A stretch of 32,680 nucleotides of DNA from Streptomyces montanisoli. GTDB lineage: Bacteria; Actinomycetota; Actinomycetes; Streptomycetales; Streptomycetaceae. Where the stretch lies: the NCBI RefSeq assembly GCF_017813245.1, contig NZ_JAGIQL010000072.1, positions 1-32,680 on the forward strand, read 5' to 3'. Position numbers and translations under genes: made by a program. The notes beneath the pieces were generated by a model that made no database searches, was not told the origin of the DNA, and was given only the letters and a program-made list of their open reading frames with translations. Below, in pieces: positions 1-7,708 of this stretch; the stretch's first letter is position 1, and every line of letters starts with the position of its first letter.

Positions 1-1820
1 AGGTGCCTGCCCGCGCCTTCGGCGGGGGCGGCCTCTCGCGCGGCGGGCGTGGGATCGCCGGTGCCGGCGGCTTCGGGGCGCCCGCCGGGTGCGGGGCGCA
101 CGGGTCGCCCCGCGTCCACCGAGCCTCCTTCAACGGAGGCACCGGACGCAACGGAAGCACCCGACGCACCCGACGCACCAGGCCCCCGCAGCGTCACCAC
201 CCGGTCCGCCGCCGCGAGCAGCGCGGGCCTGTGGGCGACGAGCAGCACCGTGCGTCCGGCCGCGAGGCGCCGCACGGCGTCCACGATGCCGGCCTCCGTC
301 TCGCCGTCGAGCGCCGCCGTCGGCTCGTCGAGCAGCAGCAGCGGCCTGTCCGCGAGGAACGCCCTGGCCAGCGCGAGGCGCTGGCGCTGGCCCGCGGACA
401 GGCCGGCGCCGTCCTCGCCGAGACGGGTCTCGGCGCCGTGGGGGAGTGCCGCGACGAACTCGTACGCCCCCGCCTCGCGCAGTGCCGACCACACCGCCGC
501 GTCGTCCGCGTCGGGCCTGGCCAGCCGCACGTTCTCGGCGATGGTCCCCGCGAAGACGTAAGGGACCTGCGGGACCCAGGCGATCCGCTCCCGCCACCGC
601 TCCAGGTCGACGGACGCCAGATCGGCGCCGCCAAGACGCACGTCGCCCTCGGACGGCCGCGCGAACCCGAGCACGACGTCGAGCAACGTGGACTTCCCGG
701 CGCCGCTCGGCCCCGCGAGCGCCACCGTCTCCCCCGGCTCGACGGTCAGGTCCGCCGCGTCGAGCGATGCCGCGGCCCGGCCCTCGTGGCGTACCGTCAC
801 GCCCGTCAGCTCGATGCGTACAGGGCCCGGCACCCGCGAGCCGCCCGCGGCGGGCACCTCGTACTCGAGCACCTCGAAGATCTCCTCGGCGGCCGCGAGC
901 CCCTCGGCCGCCGCGTGGTACTGCGTGCCCACCTGCCGGATCGGCAGGTACGCCTCCGGCGCGAGTACGAGCACCAGCAGGCCCGTGTACAGGTCGAGGT
1001 CGCCGCGCACGAGGCGCAGCCCGATCCCGACCGCCACCAGGGCGACGGACAGGGTGGACAGCAGCTCCAGCGCGAAGGACGAGAGGAACGCGATGCGCAG
1101 CGTCCGCACCGTCGCCTGCCGGTACTCCGAGGTGATCCTGCGGATCGACTCGGCCTGCGCCGCCGCCCGGCCGAAGACCTTGAGCGTCGGCAGCCCGGCG
1201 ACCACGTCGAGGAAGTGTCCTGACAGCCGGGACAGCAGCCGCCACTGGCGGTCGGTCCTCGACTGGGTGACCCAGCCGATGAGCGCCATGAACAGCGGGA
1301 TGAGCGGCAGGGTCGCCACGATGATCGCCGCCGAGATCCAGTCGTCGGTGACGATGCGGGCGAGCACCGCCACCGGCACGACGACCGCGAGGCCGAGCTG
1401 GGGCAGGTAGCGCGCGAAGTAGTCGTCCAGCGCGTCCACTCCCCGGGTCGCGAGGGTGACCAGCGACCCGGTGCGCCGGGCGCTCAGCCACCCGGGACCG
1501 AGCCGGGCGGCCCGCGCGAGGAGCCTGCCGCGCAGTTCGGACTTGACGGCCGCGCTGGTGCGGTGCGCGGCCAGTTCCGTCAACCAGGCCACCAGCGCCC
1601 TGCCCACCGCGACCGCCACGAGCAGCAGCAGCGGCGTGCGGAGGGCGCCGAGCCCCTCGTCGTGGTGGAACGCGCCGACGACGACGTCCGCGATCAGCAT
1701 CGCCTGCGCGATGACAAGGCCGGCGCCCAGCAGGCCGAGCGCCACCGTGGCGATCAGGAAGAAGCGGGTCGCCCGCGCGTAGCGGAGCAGCCGGGGATCG
1801 ATTGGTTTCACGTGAAACAC
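1..1820 (-). CDS. cydD: Thiol/heme-reductant ABC exporter, CydD half (partial; probably a CydDC fusion)
   Basis: ABC exporter subunit needed to assemble cytochrome bd by exporting thiols (cysteine/glutathione family) across the membrane. Reading from GTG at 1820, about 320 residues of multi-helix transmembrane domain precede an ATPase domain. The ATPase has a Walker A (GPSGAGKST, near residue 367), the signature LSAGQRQR (near 470) and a Walker B (LLLLDEPTAALD, near 493). The frame stays open to base 1, passing from the ATPase into an Ala/Gly/Pro/Ser-rich stretch. This looks like a linker rather than a C-terminus, so a fused CydC half probably follows off the window, as in other Streptomyces. 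It begins 10 bp after cydB stops and is surely co-transcribed with cydAB. GTG 1820 has GGGAG just upstream; GTG 1811 is an alternative. Both GTGs touch a parS site, so the first codons are written in the ParB-site sequence. Confidence 0.93.
   Translation of the reverse strand, partial: MFHVKPIDPRLLRYARATRFFLIATVALGLLGAGLVIAQAMLIADVVVGAFHHDEGLGALRTPLLLLVAVAVGRALVAWLTELAAHRTSAAVKSELRGRLLARAARLGPGWLSARRTGSLVTLATRGVDALDDYFARYLPQLGLAVVVPVAVLARIVTDDWISAAIIVATLPLIPLFMALIGWVTQSRTDRQWRLLSRLSGHFLDVVAGLPTLKVFGRAAAQAESIRRITSEYRQATVRTLRIAFLSSFALELLSTLSVALVAVGIGLRLVRGDLDLYTGLLVLVLAPEAYLPIRQVGTQYHAAAEGLAAAEEIFEVLEYEVPAAGGSRVPGPVRIELTGVTVRHEGRAAASLDAADLTVEPGETVALAGPSGAGKSTLLDVVLGFARPSEGDVRLGGADLASVDLERWRERIAWVPQVPYVFAGTIAENVRLARPDADDAAVWSALREAGAYEFVAALPHGAETRLGEDGAGLSAGQRQRLALARAFLADRPLLLLDEPTAALDGETEAGIVDAVRRLAAGRTVLLVAHRPALLAAADRVVTLRGPGASGASGASVASGASVEGGSVDAGRPVRPAPGGRPEAAGTGDPTPAAREAAPAEGAGRH
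1805..1818. promoter_or_regulatory. parS (ParB-binding) site 1, over the cydD start
   Basis: A perfect GTTTCACGTGAAAC palindrome, the 14-bp Streptomyces ParB-binding sequence. It overlaps both candidate start codons of cydD, so it is coding as well as a segregation site. Three further perfect copies occur in this window. Confidence 0.88.
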
Positions 1821-1830
1821 CCGCTCCCGG

Positions 1831-2880
1831 TCAGTGCGCGTCAGCCGCGCGAACGGTCGTGCCGGAGGCGCCGGGCCGCCCTGAGCCCCCGGCGATGTGC
1901 TGGGTCCCGATGCGCTTGCGGAAGACCCAGTAGGTCCAGCCCTGGTAGAGCAGCACCAGCGGCGTCGCGAACCCGGCGCACCAGGTCATGATCTTCAGCG
2001 TGTAGGGCGACGAGGAGGCGTTGGCGACGGTCAGGCTCCACCGGGGGTCGAGCGTGGACGGCATGACGTCGGGGAACAGCGTGAAGAAGTACGTCGCGAC
2101 GAGGCCGACGATCGCCAGGCCCGACAGGGCGAACGACCACCCCTCGCGTCCGCGTCCGTTGGCCCCCACCGCGAGGACCAGCGCGGTCACCGCACCGGCC
2201 GCGGCGAACAGCGACTCCGCGTCGCCGCTGTCGACCTGGGTCCAGGCGAGGAAGCCCGCCACCGCGGCGACGGTCGCCGCGCCGAGCGTCCCGGCCAGCC
2301 GCCTGGCCCGTACCCGTATGTCACCGACCGTCTTCAGCGCCGCGAACACGGCGCCGTGGAAGGTGAACAGAAGCAGCGTCACCGCACCGCCGAGCAGGGA
2401 GTACTGGTTGACGACGTCTCCCAGGCCGCCCACGTAGTCGCCGTGCGCGTCGATCGCCATGCCGTGCACGAGGTTGGCGAACAGGAGGCCCCACACGACG
2501 GCCGGCAGCAGCGACGTCCAGAAGATCGCGTGCTCCCAGTTGCGCTGCCACCGCTCCTCGGGCCGCTTGGCCCGGAACTCGAACGCGACGCCGCGCACGA
2601 TCAGGCAGACCAGGATCAGCAGCAGCGGCAGGTAGAAGCCGGAGAACAGGCTGGCGTACCAGTCGGGGAAGGCCGCGAAGGTCGCGCCCGCCGCGCTGAT
2701 GAGCCAGACCTCGTTGCCGTCCCACACGGGGCCGATGGTGTTGATCAGGACGCGCCGTTCGGTGCGGTCGCGTGCCAGCACCTTCGTCAGGACCCCGATG
2801 CCGAAGTCGAACCCTTCGAGGAAGAAGTAGCCGGTCCACAGGACCGCGATCAGCACGAACCAGATGTCGTGGAGTTGCAT
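1831..2880 (-). CDS. cydB: Cytochrome bd ubiquinol/menaquinol oxidase subunit II
   Basis: Subunit II of the terminal quinol oxidase, a membrane scaffold partner of CydA. The protein is 349 aa with about eight or nine hydrophobic helices and opens with the family-typical N-terminus MQLHDIWFVLIAVLWTGYF followed by LEGFDFGIGVL. The conserved segment GPVWDGNEVWLI lies in the first third. The start is ATG 2880, because GAGGAG at the end of cydA (partly inside its stop region) serves as ribosome-binding site. A much longer open frame upstream only overlaps cydA. It lies 14 bp after cydA and 10 bp before cydD, so the genes form a tight cydA-cydB-cydD operon. Its length is normal for the family. Confidence 0.97.
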   Translation of the reverse strand: MQLHDIWFVLIAVLWTGYFFLEGFDFGIGVLTKVLARDRTERRVLINTIGPVWDGNEVWLISAAGATFAAFPDWYASLFSGFYLPLLLILVCLIVRGVAFEFRAKRPEERWQRNWEHAIFWTSLLPAVVWGLLFANLVHGMAIDAHGDYVGGLGDVVNQYSLLGGAVTLLLFTFHGAVFAALKTVGDIRVRARRLAGTLGAATVAAVAGFLAWTQVDSGDAESLFAAAGAVTALVLAVGANGRGREGWSFALSGLAIVGLVATYFFTLFPDVMPSTLDPRWSLTVANASSSPYTLKIMTWCAGFATPLVLLYQGWTYWVFRKRIGTQHIAGGSGRPGASGTTVRAADAH

Positions 2881-2894
2881 GACTGGTCGGCTCC

Positions 2895-4409
2895 TCAGTA
2901 CGAGAAGGCCATCGGCCGGTCGGCGTCCGCCTCTTCGCGGTCGCCCCCGATCCGGGTGGGCGGGTTGAGGTCGGATTCGGTGAGCTCGGGCGGCCCCGCC
3001 TTGACGTACTTCACCATCAGCTTGAACTCGACGACCGCGAGGATCGCGTACAGCAGGGTGAAGACGATCAGGGACGTGAGGACCTCGCCCTGCGAGACAC
3101 CGGGGGAGACCGCGTCGGAGGTGCGGAGCACGCCGTACACGACCCAGGGCTGCCGGCCGTTCTCGGTGAAGATCCAGCCCCAGGACATGGCGATCATGGG
3201 GAACGTCATGGTCCACGCGGCGGCGAGCCAGTACCACCGGGCGAGCTTCGGGTGGAGCACCTTGTTCCGGAAGAGGACCAGATGGGGCACCTCGTCGGGC
3301 CCCGTCCGCAGCCGTGCGGGGAGCATGAACTTCTTCCGGGTCAGCCAGAGGCCGAGCATGCCGAGGGCGAAGGACGCCATGCCGAACCCGATCATCCAGC
3401 GGAACCCCCAGTAGGCGACCGGGATGTTGGGCCGGTAGTCGCCGGGGCCGAACTGGTGCTGCTCGGCCTTGTTGACGTCGTTGATGCCGGGGACGTGCGA
3501 CGAGAAGTCGTCGTGGGCGAGGAACGAGAGCAGCCCGGGGATCTCGAGCTCGACGGTGTTGTGGCCCTTGGCGACGTCCCCGTAGGCGAAGATCGAGAAG
3601 GGCGCGGGTGACGCGCCGTCCCACAGCGCCTCGGCCGACGCCATCTTCATGGGCTGCTGCTTGAACATGACCTTGCCGAGCTGGTCGCCGCTCACGGCGG
3701 TGAGCAGGCCGGCGATCACCACGGTGATCAGGCCCAGCCGCAGCGAGGTGCGCATCACCGGGATGTGCTTCTTGCGCGCCAGGTGGAAGGCCGCGACGCC
3801 CACCACGAACGCGCCGCCGACCAGGAACGAGGCCGTGATCGTGTGCGCGAACTGCGTGATGGCCGTGTTCTGGGTCAGCACCGAGAGGAAGTCGGTGAGT
3901 TCGGCGCGGCCGGTCTTCTTGTCGATGTGGTACCCGGTCGGGTGCTGCATCCAGGAGTTTGCCGCGAGGATGAAGTACGCGGACAGGATCGTGCCGAGGG
4001 AGACCATCCATATGCAGGCCAGGTGGATCTTCTTCGGCAGCTTGTCCCAGCCGAATATCCACAGGCCCACGAAGGTGGACTCGAAGAAGAACGCGATCAG
4101 CGCCTCGAAGGCGAGCGGGGCACCGAAGACGTCACCGACGAAGCGCGAGTAGTCCGACCAGTTCATGCCGAACTGGAACTCCTGCACGATGCCGGTGACC
4201 ACCCCCATCGCGATGTTGATCAGGAACAGCTTTCCCCAGAACTTCGTGGCCGTGAGGTACTTCGGGTTCTCGGTACGGACCCAGGCGGTCTCCAGGCCGG
4301 CCGTGATGGCGGCGAGGGAGATCGTGAGCGGCACGAAGAGGAAGTGGTAGACGGTGGTGATGCCGAACTGCCATCGCGCCAGGGTGTCAGGCGCCAGAGC
4401 GAGGTCCAC
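2895..4409 (-). CDS. cydA: Cytochrome bd ubiquinol/menaquinol oxidase subunit I
   Basis: Catalytic subunit holding hemes b558, b595 and d, which reduces O2 to water at low oxygen. From GTG 4409 the protein is 504 aa. Expected ligands are visible: His22 (VYHFLF, equivalent to E. coli His19), His189 (QFAHTIT, equivalent to His186), a Met in GFRWMIGFG (equivalent to Met393), and Glu102/Glu110 in FEALIAFFFES. GRQPW, the quinol-side motif, is present. The periplasmic Q-loop region is short, as in Gram-positive enzymes. GTG 4409 is chosen because AAGGAGAG sits six bases upstream; the open frame extending to 4457 has no such signal and crosses the probable leader. It is first gene of the operon, and a Rex-like operator lies about 80 bp upstream of the start. 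Confidence 0.97.
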   Translation of the reverse strand: MDLALAPDTLARWQFGITTVYHFLFVPLTISLAAITAGLETAWVRTENPKYLTATKFWGKLFLINIAMGVVTGIVQEFQFGMNWSDYSRFVGDVFGAPLAFEALIAFFFESTFVGLWIFGWDKLPKKIHLACIWMVSLGTILSAYFILAANSWMQHPTGYHIDKKTGRAELTDFLSVLTQNTAITQFAHTITASFLVGGAFVVGVAAFHLARKKHIPVMRTSLRLGLITVVIAGLLTAVSGDQLGKVMFKQQPMKMASAEALWDGASPAPFSIFAYGDVAKGHNTVELEIPGLLSFLAHDDFSSHVPGINDVNKAEQHQFGPGDYRPNIPVAYWGFRWMIGFGMASFALGMLGLWLTRKKFMLPARLRTGPDEVPHLVLFRNKVLHPKLARWYWLAAAWTMTFPMIAMSWGWIFTENGRQPWVVYGVLRTSDAVSPGVSQGEVLTSLIVFTLLYAILAVVEFKLMVKYVKAGPPELTESDLNPPTRIGGDREEADADRPMAFSY

Positions 4410-4487
4410 GTCGTCTCTCCTTACTTCGCCGTGGTCACGCGGCCCGCACCGGCCCATGGGTGGTCATACCCCCACGAACCAGGCGAG

Positions 4488-4513
4488 CTTGTGAATGCGT
4501 TCACATTCACAAG
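4488..4513 (-). promoter_or_regulatory. Compound Rex (redox) operator upstream of cydA
   Basis: The core TGTGAATGCGTTCACA (4490-4505) matches the actinobacterial Rex operator TGTGAA-N4-TTCACA, bound by the NADH/NAD+-sensing repressor Rex. A second TTCACA follows directly (4506-4511). As a result a larger inverted repeat with perfect 10-bp arms (CTTGTGAATG and CATTCACAAG, 4488-4497 and 4504-4513) overlaps the core. This places cydABD under redox control: repressed when NADH/NAD+ is low and released when oxygen is limiting. Confidence 0.88.
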
Positions 4514-4682
4514 ACAAGTATTGCTCACCCATTTGCCGCACAATCACGCGGGGGTACGTCGCCTACGTCACATATGAGCCGTCTCATACGGACCTCGCCC
4601 GTCGCACACGAAAAGCGCCGTCGAACGGTACGGACAGAGCACCTCATATGCGGACGAATCGCCGCGACGAGCGCAACGAGAA

Positions 4683-4711
4683 GCCGCCCCGGCATGCGTC
4701 ACCGGGGCGGC
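4683..4711 (-). terminator. Hairpin terminator 1 downstream of hisC
   Basis: Perfect 10-bp stem (GCCGCCCCGG and CCGGGGCGGC) around a 9-nt loop. It lies about 120 bp beyond the hisC stop. There is no long U-tract, as usual for high-GC actinomycete terminators. Confidence 0.65.
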
Positions 4712-4723
4712 GGAAACCGCTCG

Positions 4724-4751
4724 GCCCGGCCGGATCCCCCGCCGGCCGGGC
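4724..4751 (-). terminator. Hairpin terminator 2 downstream of hisC
   Basis: A second perfect 10-bp stem (GCCCGGCCGG and CCGGCCGGGC) with an 8-nt loop, 12 bp from the first hairpin. The tandem pair would separate hisC transcription from the cyd promoter region. The remainder of the 422-bp gap (4410-4831) holds the Rex operator and cydA leader; I see no gene in it. Confidence 0.6.
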
Positions 4752-4831
4752 GCGTCGCATCTCACATCCGCGGACGCGTCACACCGCCAACCGGTGCGCG
4801 CCCGCGGCCCTCGCATCCGCGCGCGGAACGC

Positions 4832-5905
4832 CTAGGAGCGAAACGCCTCCGCGGCCGCCAGGAACAGGTCGTTGGCCTCGTTCTCACCGATGGTCACGCG
4901 CACGCCCTCGCCGGCGAACGGCCGCACCACCACCCCCGCACGCTCGCAGGCCTCGGCGAACTCCCCCGTCCGGTCGCCCAGCCGCAGCCAGACGAAGTTG
5001 GCGTGCGTCTCCGGGACCGTCCAGCCCTGCTCACGCAGCCGCCCGAGCACCCGGTCGCGCTCCTTGACCAGCGCGTCGACCCGGACCATCAGCTCCTTCT
5101 CCGAGCGCAGCGACGCCACGGCGGCGTCCTGCGCGATCTGGCTGACGCCGAAGGGGACGGCCGTCTTGCGCAGCGCCTCGGCCACCGGCTCGTGCGCGAC
5201 GGCGAAGCCGATCCGGAGCCCGGCGAGCCCGTAGGCCTTGGAGAAGGTGCGCAGCACGGCCACGTTGGGCCGGTCACGGTAGATCTCGATCCCGTCGGGC
5301 ACCTCGGGGTCGCGGTTGAACTCGCGGTACGCCTCGTCCAGCACGACGAGCACGTCGCCCGGCACCTTGTCGAGGAACCGCTCGAGCTCCGCCCTGCGGG
5401 CCACGGTGCCGGTGGGGTTGTTGGGGTTGCAGACGAAGATGAGCCTCGTCCGCTCGGTGACCGCGTCGGCCATCGCGTCCAGGTCGTGGAACTCGCCGGG
5501 CGTCAACGGCACCCGGACGGAGGCCGCCCCGGAGATCTGCACGATGATCGGGTACGCCTCGAATGAGCGCCAGGCGTAGATGACCTCGTCCCCAGGGCCC
5601 GAGGTGGCCTGGAGCAGCTGCTGCGCCACCCCTACAGAGCCCGTGCCGGTCGCCACGTGAGACGCGGGCACGCCGAAGCGCTCGGCGAGCTCCGCCGTCA
5701 GCGCCGTGCAGGCCAGGTCCGGGTAGCGCTGGAAGTGCCGCGCGGCGGCGGTCGCCTGCTCCATCACGCCGGGCAGCGGCGGGTACGGGTTCTCGTTCGA
5801 CGACAGCTTGTACGTGGTGACCCCGCCCGCCGGCGCGGGCCTGCCCGGCTTGTAGGTGGGGATGCCGTCCAACTGCGCGCGCAGCCTGGGGCCCGTCTCG
5901 CTCAC
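4832..5905 (-). CDS. hisC: Histidinol-phosphate aminotransferase (or aromatic aminotransferase of the same family)
   Basis: PLP-dependent class I/II aminotransferase that would convert imidazole acetol phosphate plus glutamate to histidinol phosphate. It is 357 aa, the usual HisC length. Landmarks are SSNENPYPPLPG near the N-terminus, NPNNPTGT, the PLP-contact DEAYREF, and the Schiff-base lysine in RTFSKAYGLAGLRIG. GTG 5905 is used as start because GAGGAGGAG precedes it; the open frame upstream runs through non-coding leader. It stands alone, not in a his operon, so it is probably a second copy. Family members of this type in actinobacteria can also serve as phenylalanine/aromatic aminotransferases, and sequence alone does not decide the substrate. 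Confidence 0.9.
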   Translation of the reverse strand: MSETGPRLRAQLDGIPTYKPGRPAPAGGVTTYKLSSNENPYPPLPGVMEQATAAARHFQRYPDLACTALTAELAERFGVPASHVATGTGSVGVAQQLLQATSGPGDEVIYAWRSFEAYPIIVQISGAASVRVPLTPGEFHDLDAMADAVTERTRLIFVCNPNNPTGTVARRAELERFLDKVPGDVLVVLDEAYREFNRDPEVPDGIEIYRDRPNVAVLRTFSKAYGLAGLRIGFAVAHEPVAEALRKTAVPFGVSQIAQDAAVASLRSEKELMVRVDALVKERDRVLGRLREQGWTVPETHANFVWLRLGDRTGEFAEACERAGVVVRPFAGEGVRVTIGENEANDLFLAAAEAFRS

Positions 5906-5966
5906 GACTCGCTCCTCCTCGCCGTCCGTGGCACCGTCCTGGCGGTTCGGCAGGACCGGTGGGTTC

Positions 5967-5995
5967 ACCTTACGAGCAGATCGCTCCCTTTCGAA
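5967..5995 (-). promoter_or_regulatory. Candidate hisC promoter
   Basis: On the minus strand TTCGAA (5995-5990) and TAAGGT (5972-5967) are separated by 17 bp, giving a leader of roughly 55 nt before GTG 5905. The rest of the 428-bp interval to the divergent regulator (5906-6333) shows no gene; it includes two TACCGGAC copies near 6034-6062. Confidence 0.4.
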
Positions 5996-6333
5996 CGGTC
6001 GGTCGGCCGCGAAGAACGTGACGGATGCCACGCTTACCGGACCGCGGGGGGCGCATACCGGACGGCCGAAGGAGGGGGCGCACCCTCGTCCGGCGCGCGC
6101 CGGTGGCTCGCGCCGTGGCGCGCGTCCCTCGTAGTGGTGAGTTGAGACCTCTTCGAGACATGGCCCCCGCCACAGGCATATGCGCGCTGCCACATAAAGG
6201 ATCGGCTCGGAACCCGCCAACCCCCTTTCATTCCCAGGCGTTTACTCACTAATGATCATGCAGAAACGTGCCTGCGAAGTGGTGCATTTGCGACCCGCCC
6301 CACCACCGCGCCGCGCCCTACTATCGGCTCGCC

Positions 6334-7455
6334 ATGACAGCAGCAGGGAAACACCAGGTGAGCCGGACGGACACAACGCGCAGGGGGAGCCGGCAGAGCG
6401 GTCGGGCAGGGATCCGGGACGTAGCCGCCGCGGCCGGTGTCTCCATCACGACCGTCTCGGACGCGCTCAACGGCAAGGGACGCTTACCCGACGCCACCCG
6501 ACGCCATGTCCGCGAGGTCGCGGAACGGCTCGGCTACCGCCCGTCCGCGGCCGCGCGCACCCTCCGTACGGGCAAGTCGGGCCTGATCGGCCTGACCGTC
6601 ACCACCTACGGGGATGAACCTTTCACCTTCACCGAGTTCGCGTACTTCGCCGAGATGGCGCGGGCCGCGACCTCCGCCGCGCTCGCCCGCGGCTACGCCC
6701 TGGTGATCCTGCCCGCCACCTCGCAGCACGACGTGTGGTCCAACGTCGCGCTCGACGGGACCGTCGTCGTCGACCCGTCCGACCACGACCCCGTCGTCAC
6801 CGAACTCGTGCGGCAGGGCCTGCCCGTCGTCTCGGACGGCCGCCCCGCCGGCACGCTGCCGGTCACCGCCTGGGTCGACAACGACCACGAGGCCGCCGTC
6901 CTCGATCTGCTCGACCACATGGCCGAGGCCGGCGCCCGCAGGATCGGCCTGCTCACCGGCACCACGACGGACACGTACACCCGCCTGTCCACGACGGCGT
7001 ACCTGCGCTGGTGCGAACGCGTCGGCCAAGACCCCGTGTACGAGTCGTACCCGGCCCACGACCCGTGCGCGGGCGCCGTCGCCGCGGACCGGCTGCTGGC
7101 ACGCCCCGACAGGCCCGACGCGGTCTACGGCCTGTTCGACCCCAACGGCACCGACCTGCTCGCCGCCGCGCGCCGCTACGGCCTGCGCGTCCCCGAGGAC
7201 CTGCTGCTCGTGTGCTGCAGCGAGTCGACCGTGTACGCCGCGACGGAGCCGCCGATCACCACGCTCTCGCTGAAACCGCGCCGCATCGGCACGGCCGTCG
7301 TACAGCTCCTGATCGACGCCATCGAGGGAGTCGCCCCTGAAGGCCCCGTCGAGCGGGTGATACCGACCGAGCTCATCGTCCGCACCTCGTCACAGCGGCG
7401 GCCGCCGCGCACGACGGTCAGCCCGCCGCGCTCGCCCGCGAGCGACCGGCCCTGA
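6334..7455 (+). CDS. LacI-family transcriptional regulator with a TTA codon
   Basis: DNA-binding regulator of the LacI/GalR family, 373 aa. The N-terminal helix-turn-helix with hinge reads IRDVAAAAGVSITTVSDALN (about residues 29-50) and continues to LGYRPSAAARTL. The rest is a periplasmic-binding-protein-like sugar or effector domain, including a GLYGLFDPNGTDLL-like segment and the terminal SLKPRRIGTAVVQLLIDAIEG typical of the family. ATG 6334 has no clear ribosome site. GTG 6358, with AGGGA upstream, is a credible alternative giving 365 aa. Codon 51 (6484-6486), inside the DNA-binding domain, is TTA, the codon read only by the bldA tRNA in Streptomyces. Full translation should therefore depend on developmental stage. 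The inducer and targets cannot be told from sequence; it is divergent from hisC. Confidence 0.93.
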   Translation: MTAAGKHQVSRTDTTRRGSRQSGRAGIRDVAAAAGVSITTVSDALNGKGRLPDATRRHVREVAERLGYRPSAAARTLRTGKSGLIGLTVTTYGDEPFTFTEFAYFAEMARAATSAALARGYALVILPATSQHDVWSNVALDGTVVVDPSDHDPVVTELVRQGLPVVSDGRPAGTLPVTAWVDNDHEAAVLDLLDHMAEAGARRIGLLTGTTTDTYTRLSTTAYLRWCERVGQDPVYESYPAHDPCAGAVAADRLLARPDRPDAVYGLFDPNGTDLLAAARRYGLRVPEDLLLVCCSESTVYAATEPPITTLSLKPRRIGTAVVQLLIDAIEGVAPEGPVERVIPTELIVRTSSQRRPPRTTVSPPRSPASDRP

Positions 7456-7573
7456 GGAGAGCGACCGGGCCCGAGGAGCCGGAGCGCGCAGGTCCAGACC
7501 TCTGCATTTGGGGCGTTCGGCGTGAATTCGGCGAACCGCCGGCGATCGCGTGCGGATTCACCACCCCTGGTGC

Positions 7574-7603
7574 GTCACACAGGAGCGGCCGCATTCCTAT
7601 GAT
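7574..7603 (+). promoter_or_regulatory. Candidate promoter for the metallophosphoesterase gene
   Basis: TATGAT at 7598-7603 is a near-consensus -10 hexamer. GTCACA at 7574-7579 is a weak -35 at 18 bp spacing. It would give a leader of about 100 nt. Confidence 0.35.
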
Positions 7604-7708
7604 GGGCGGACGACACCGCGGGCCTTTCCCTCCCTCAGGTGGGCAGACCCCCACCCGACCGGTCAGACCCGAGAGGTGTACGGCGGCGCGACGGTGGTGG
7701 AGGGGTCG

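Noticed and set aside
3..1223. 406-aa open frame on the plus strand over cydD
   Set aside because: It is an Arg/Gly-rich shadow frame of high-GC coding DNA; the opposite strand has full ABC exporter motifs.
5650..5663. CACGTG-containing sequence in hisC as a fifth parS
   Set aside because: Only the central CACGTG and part of one arm match; the left arm is wrong.
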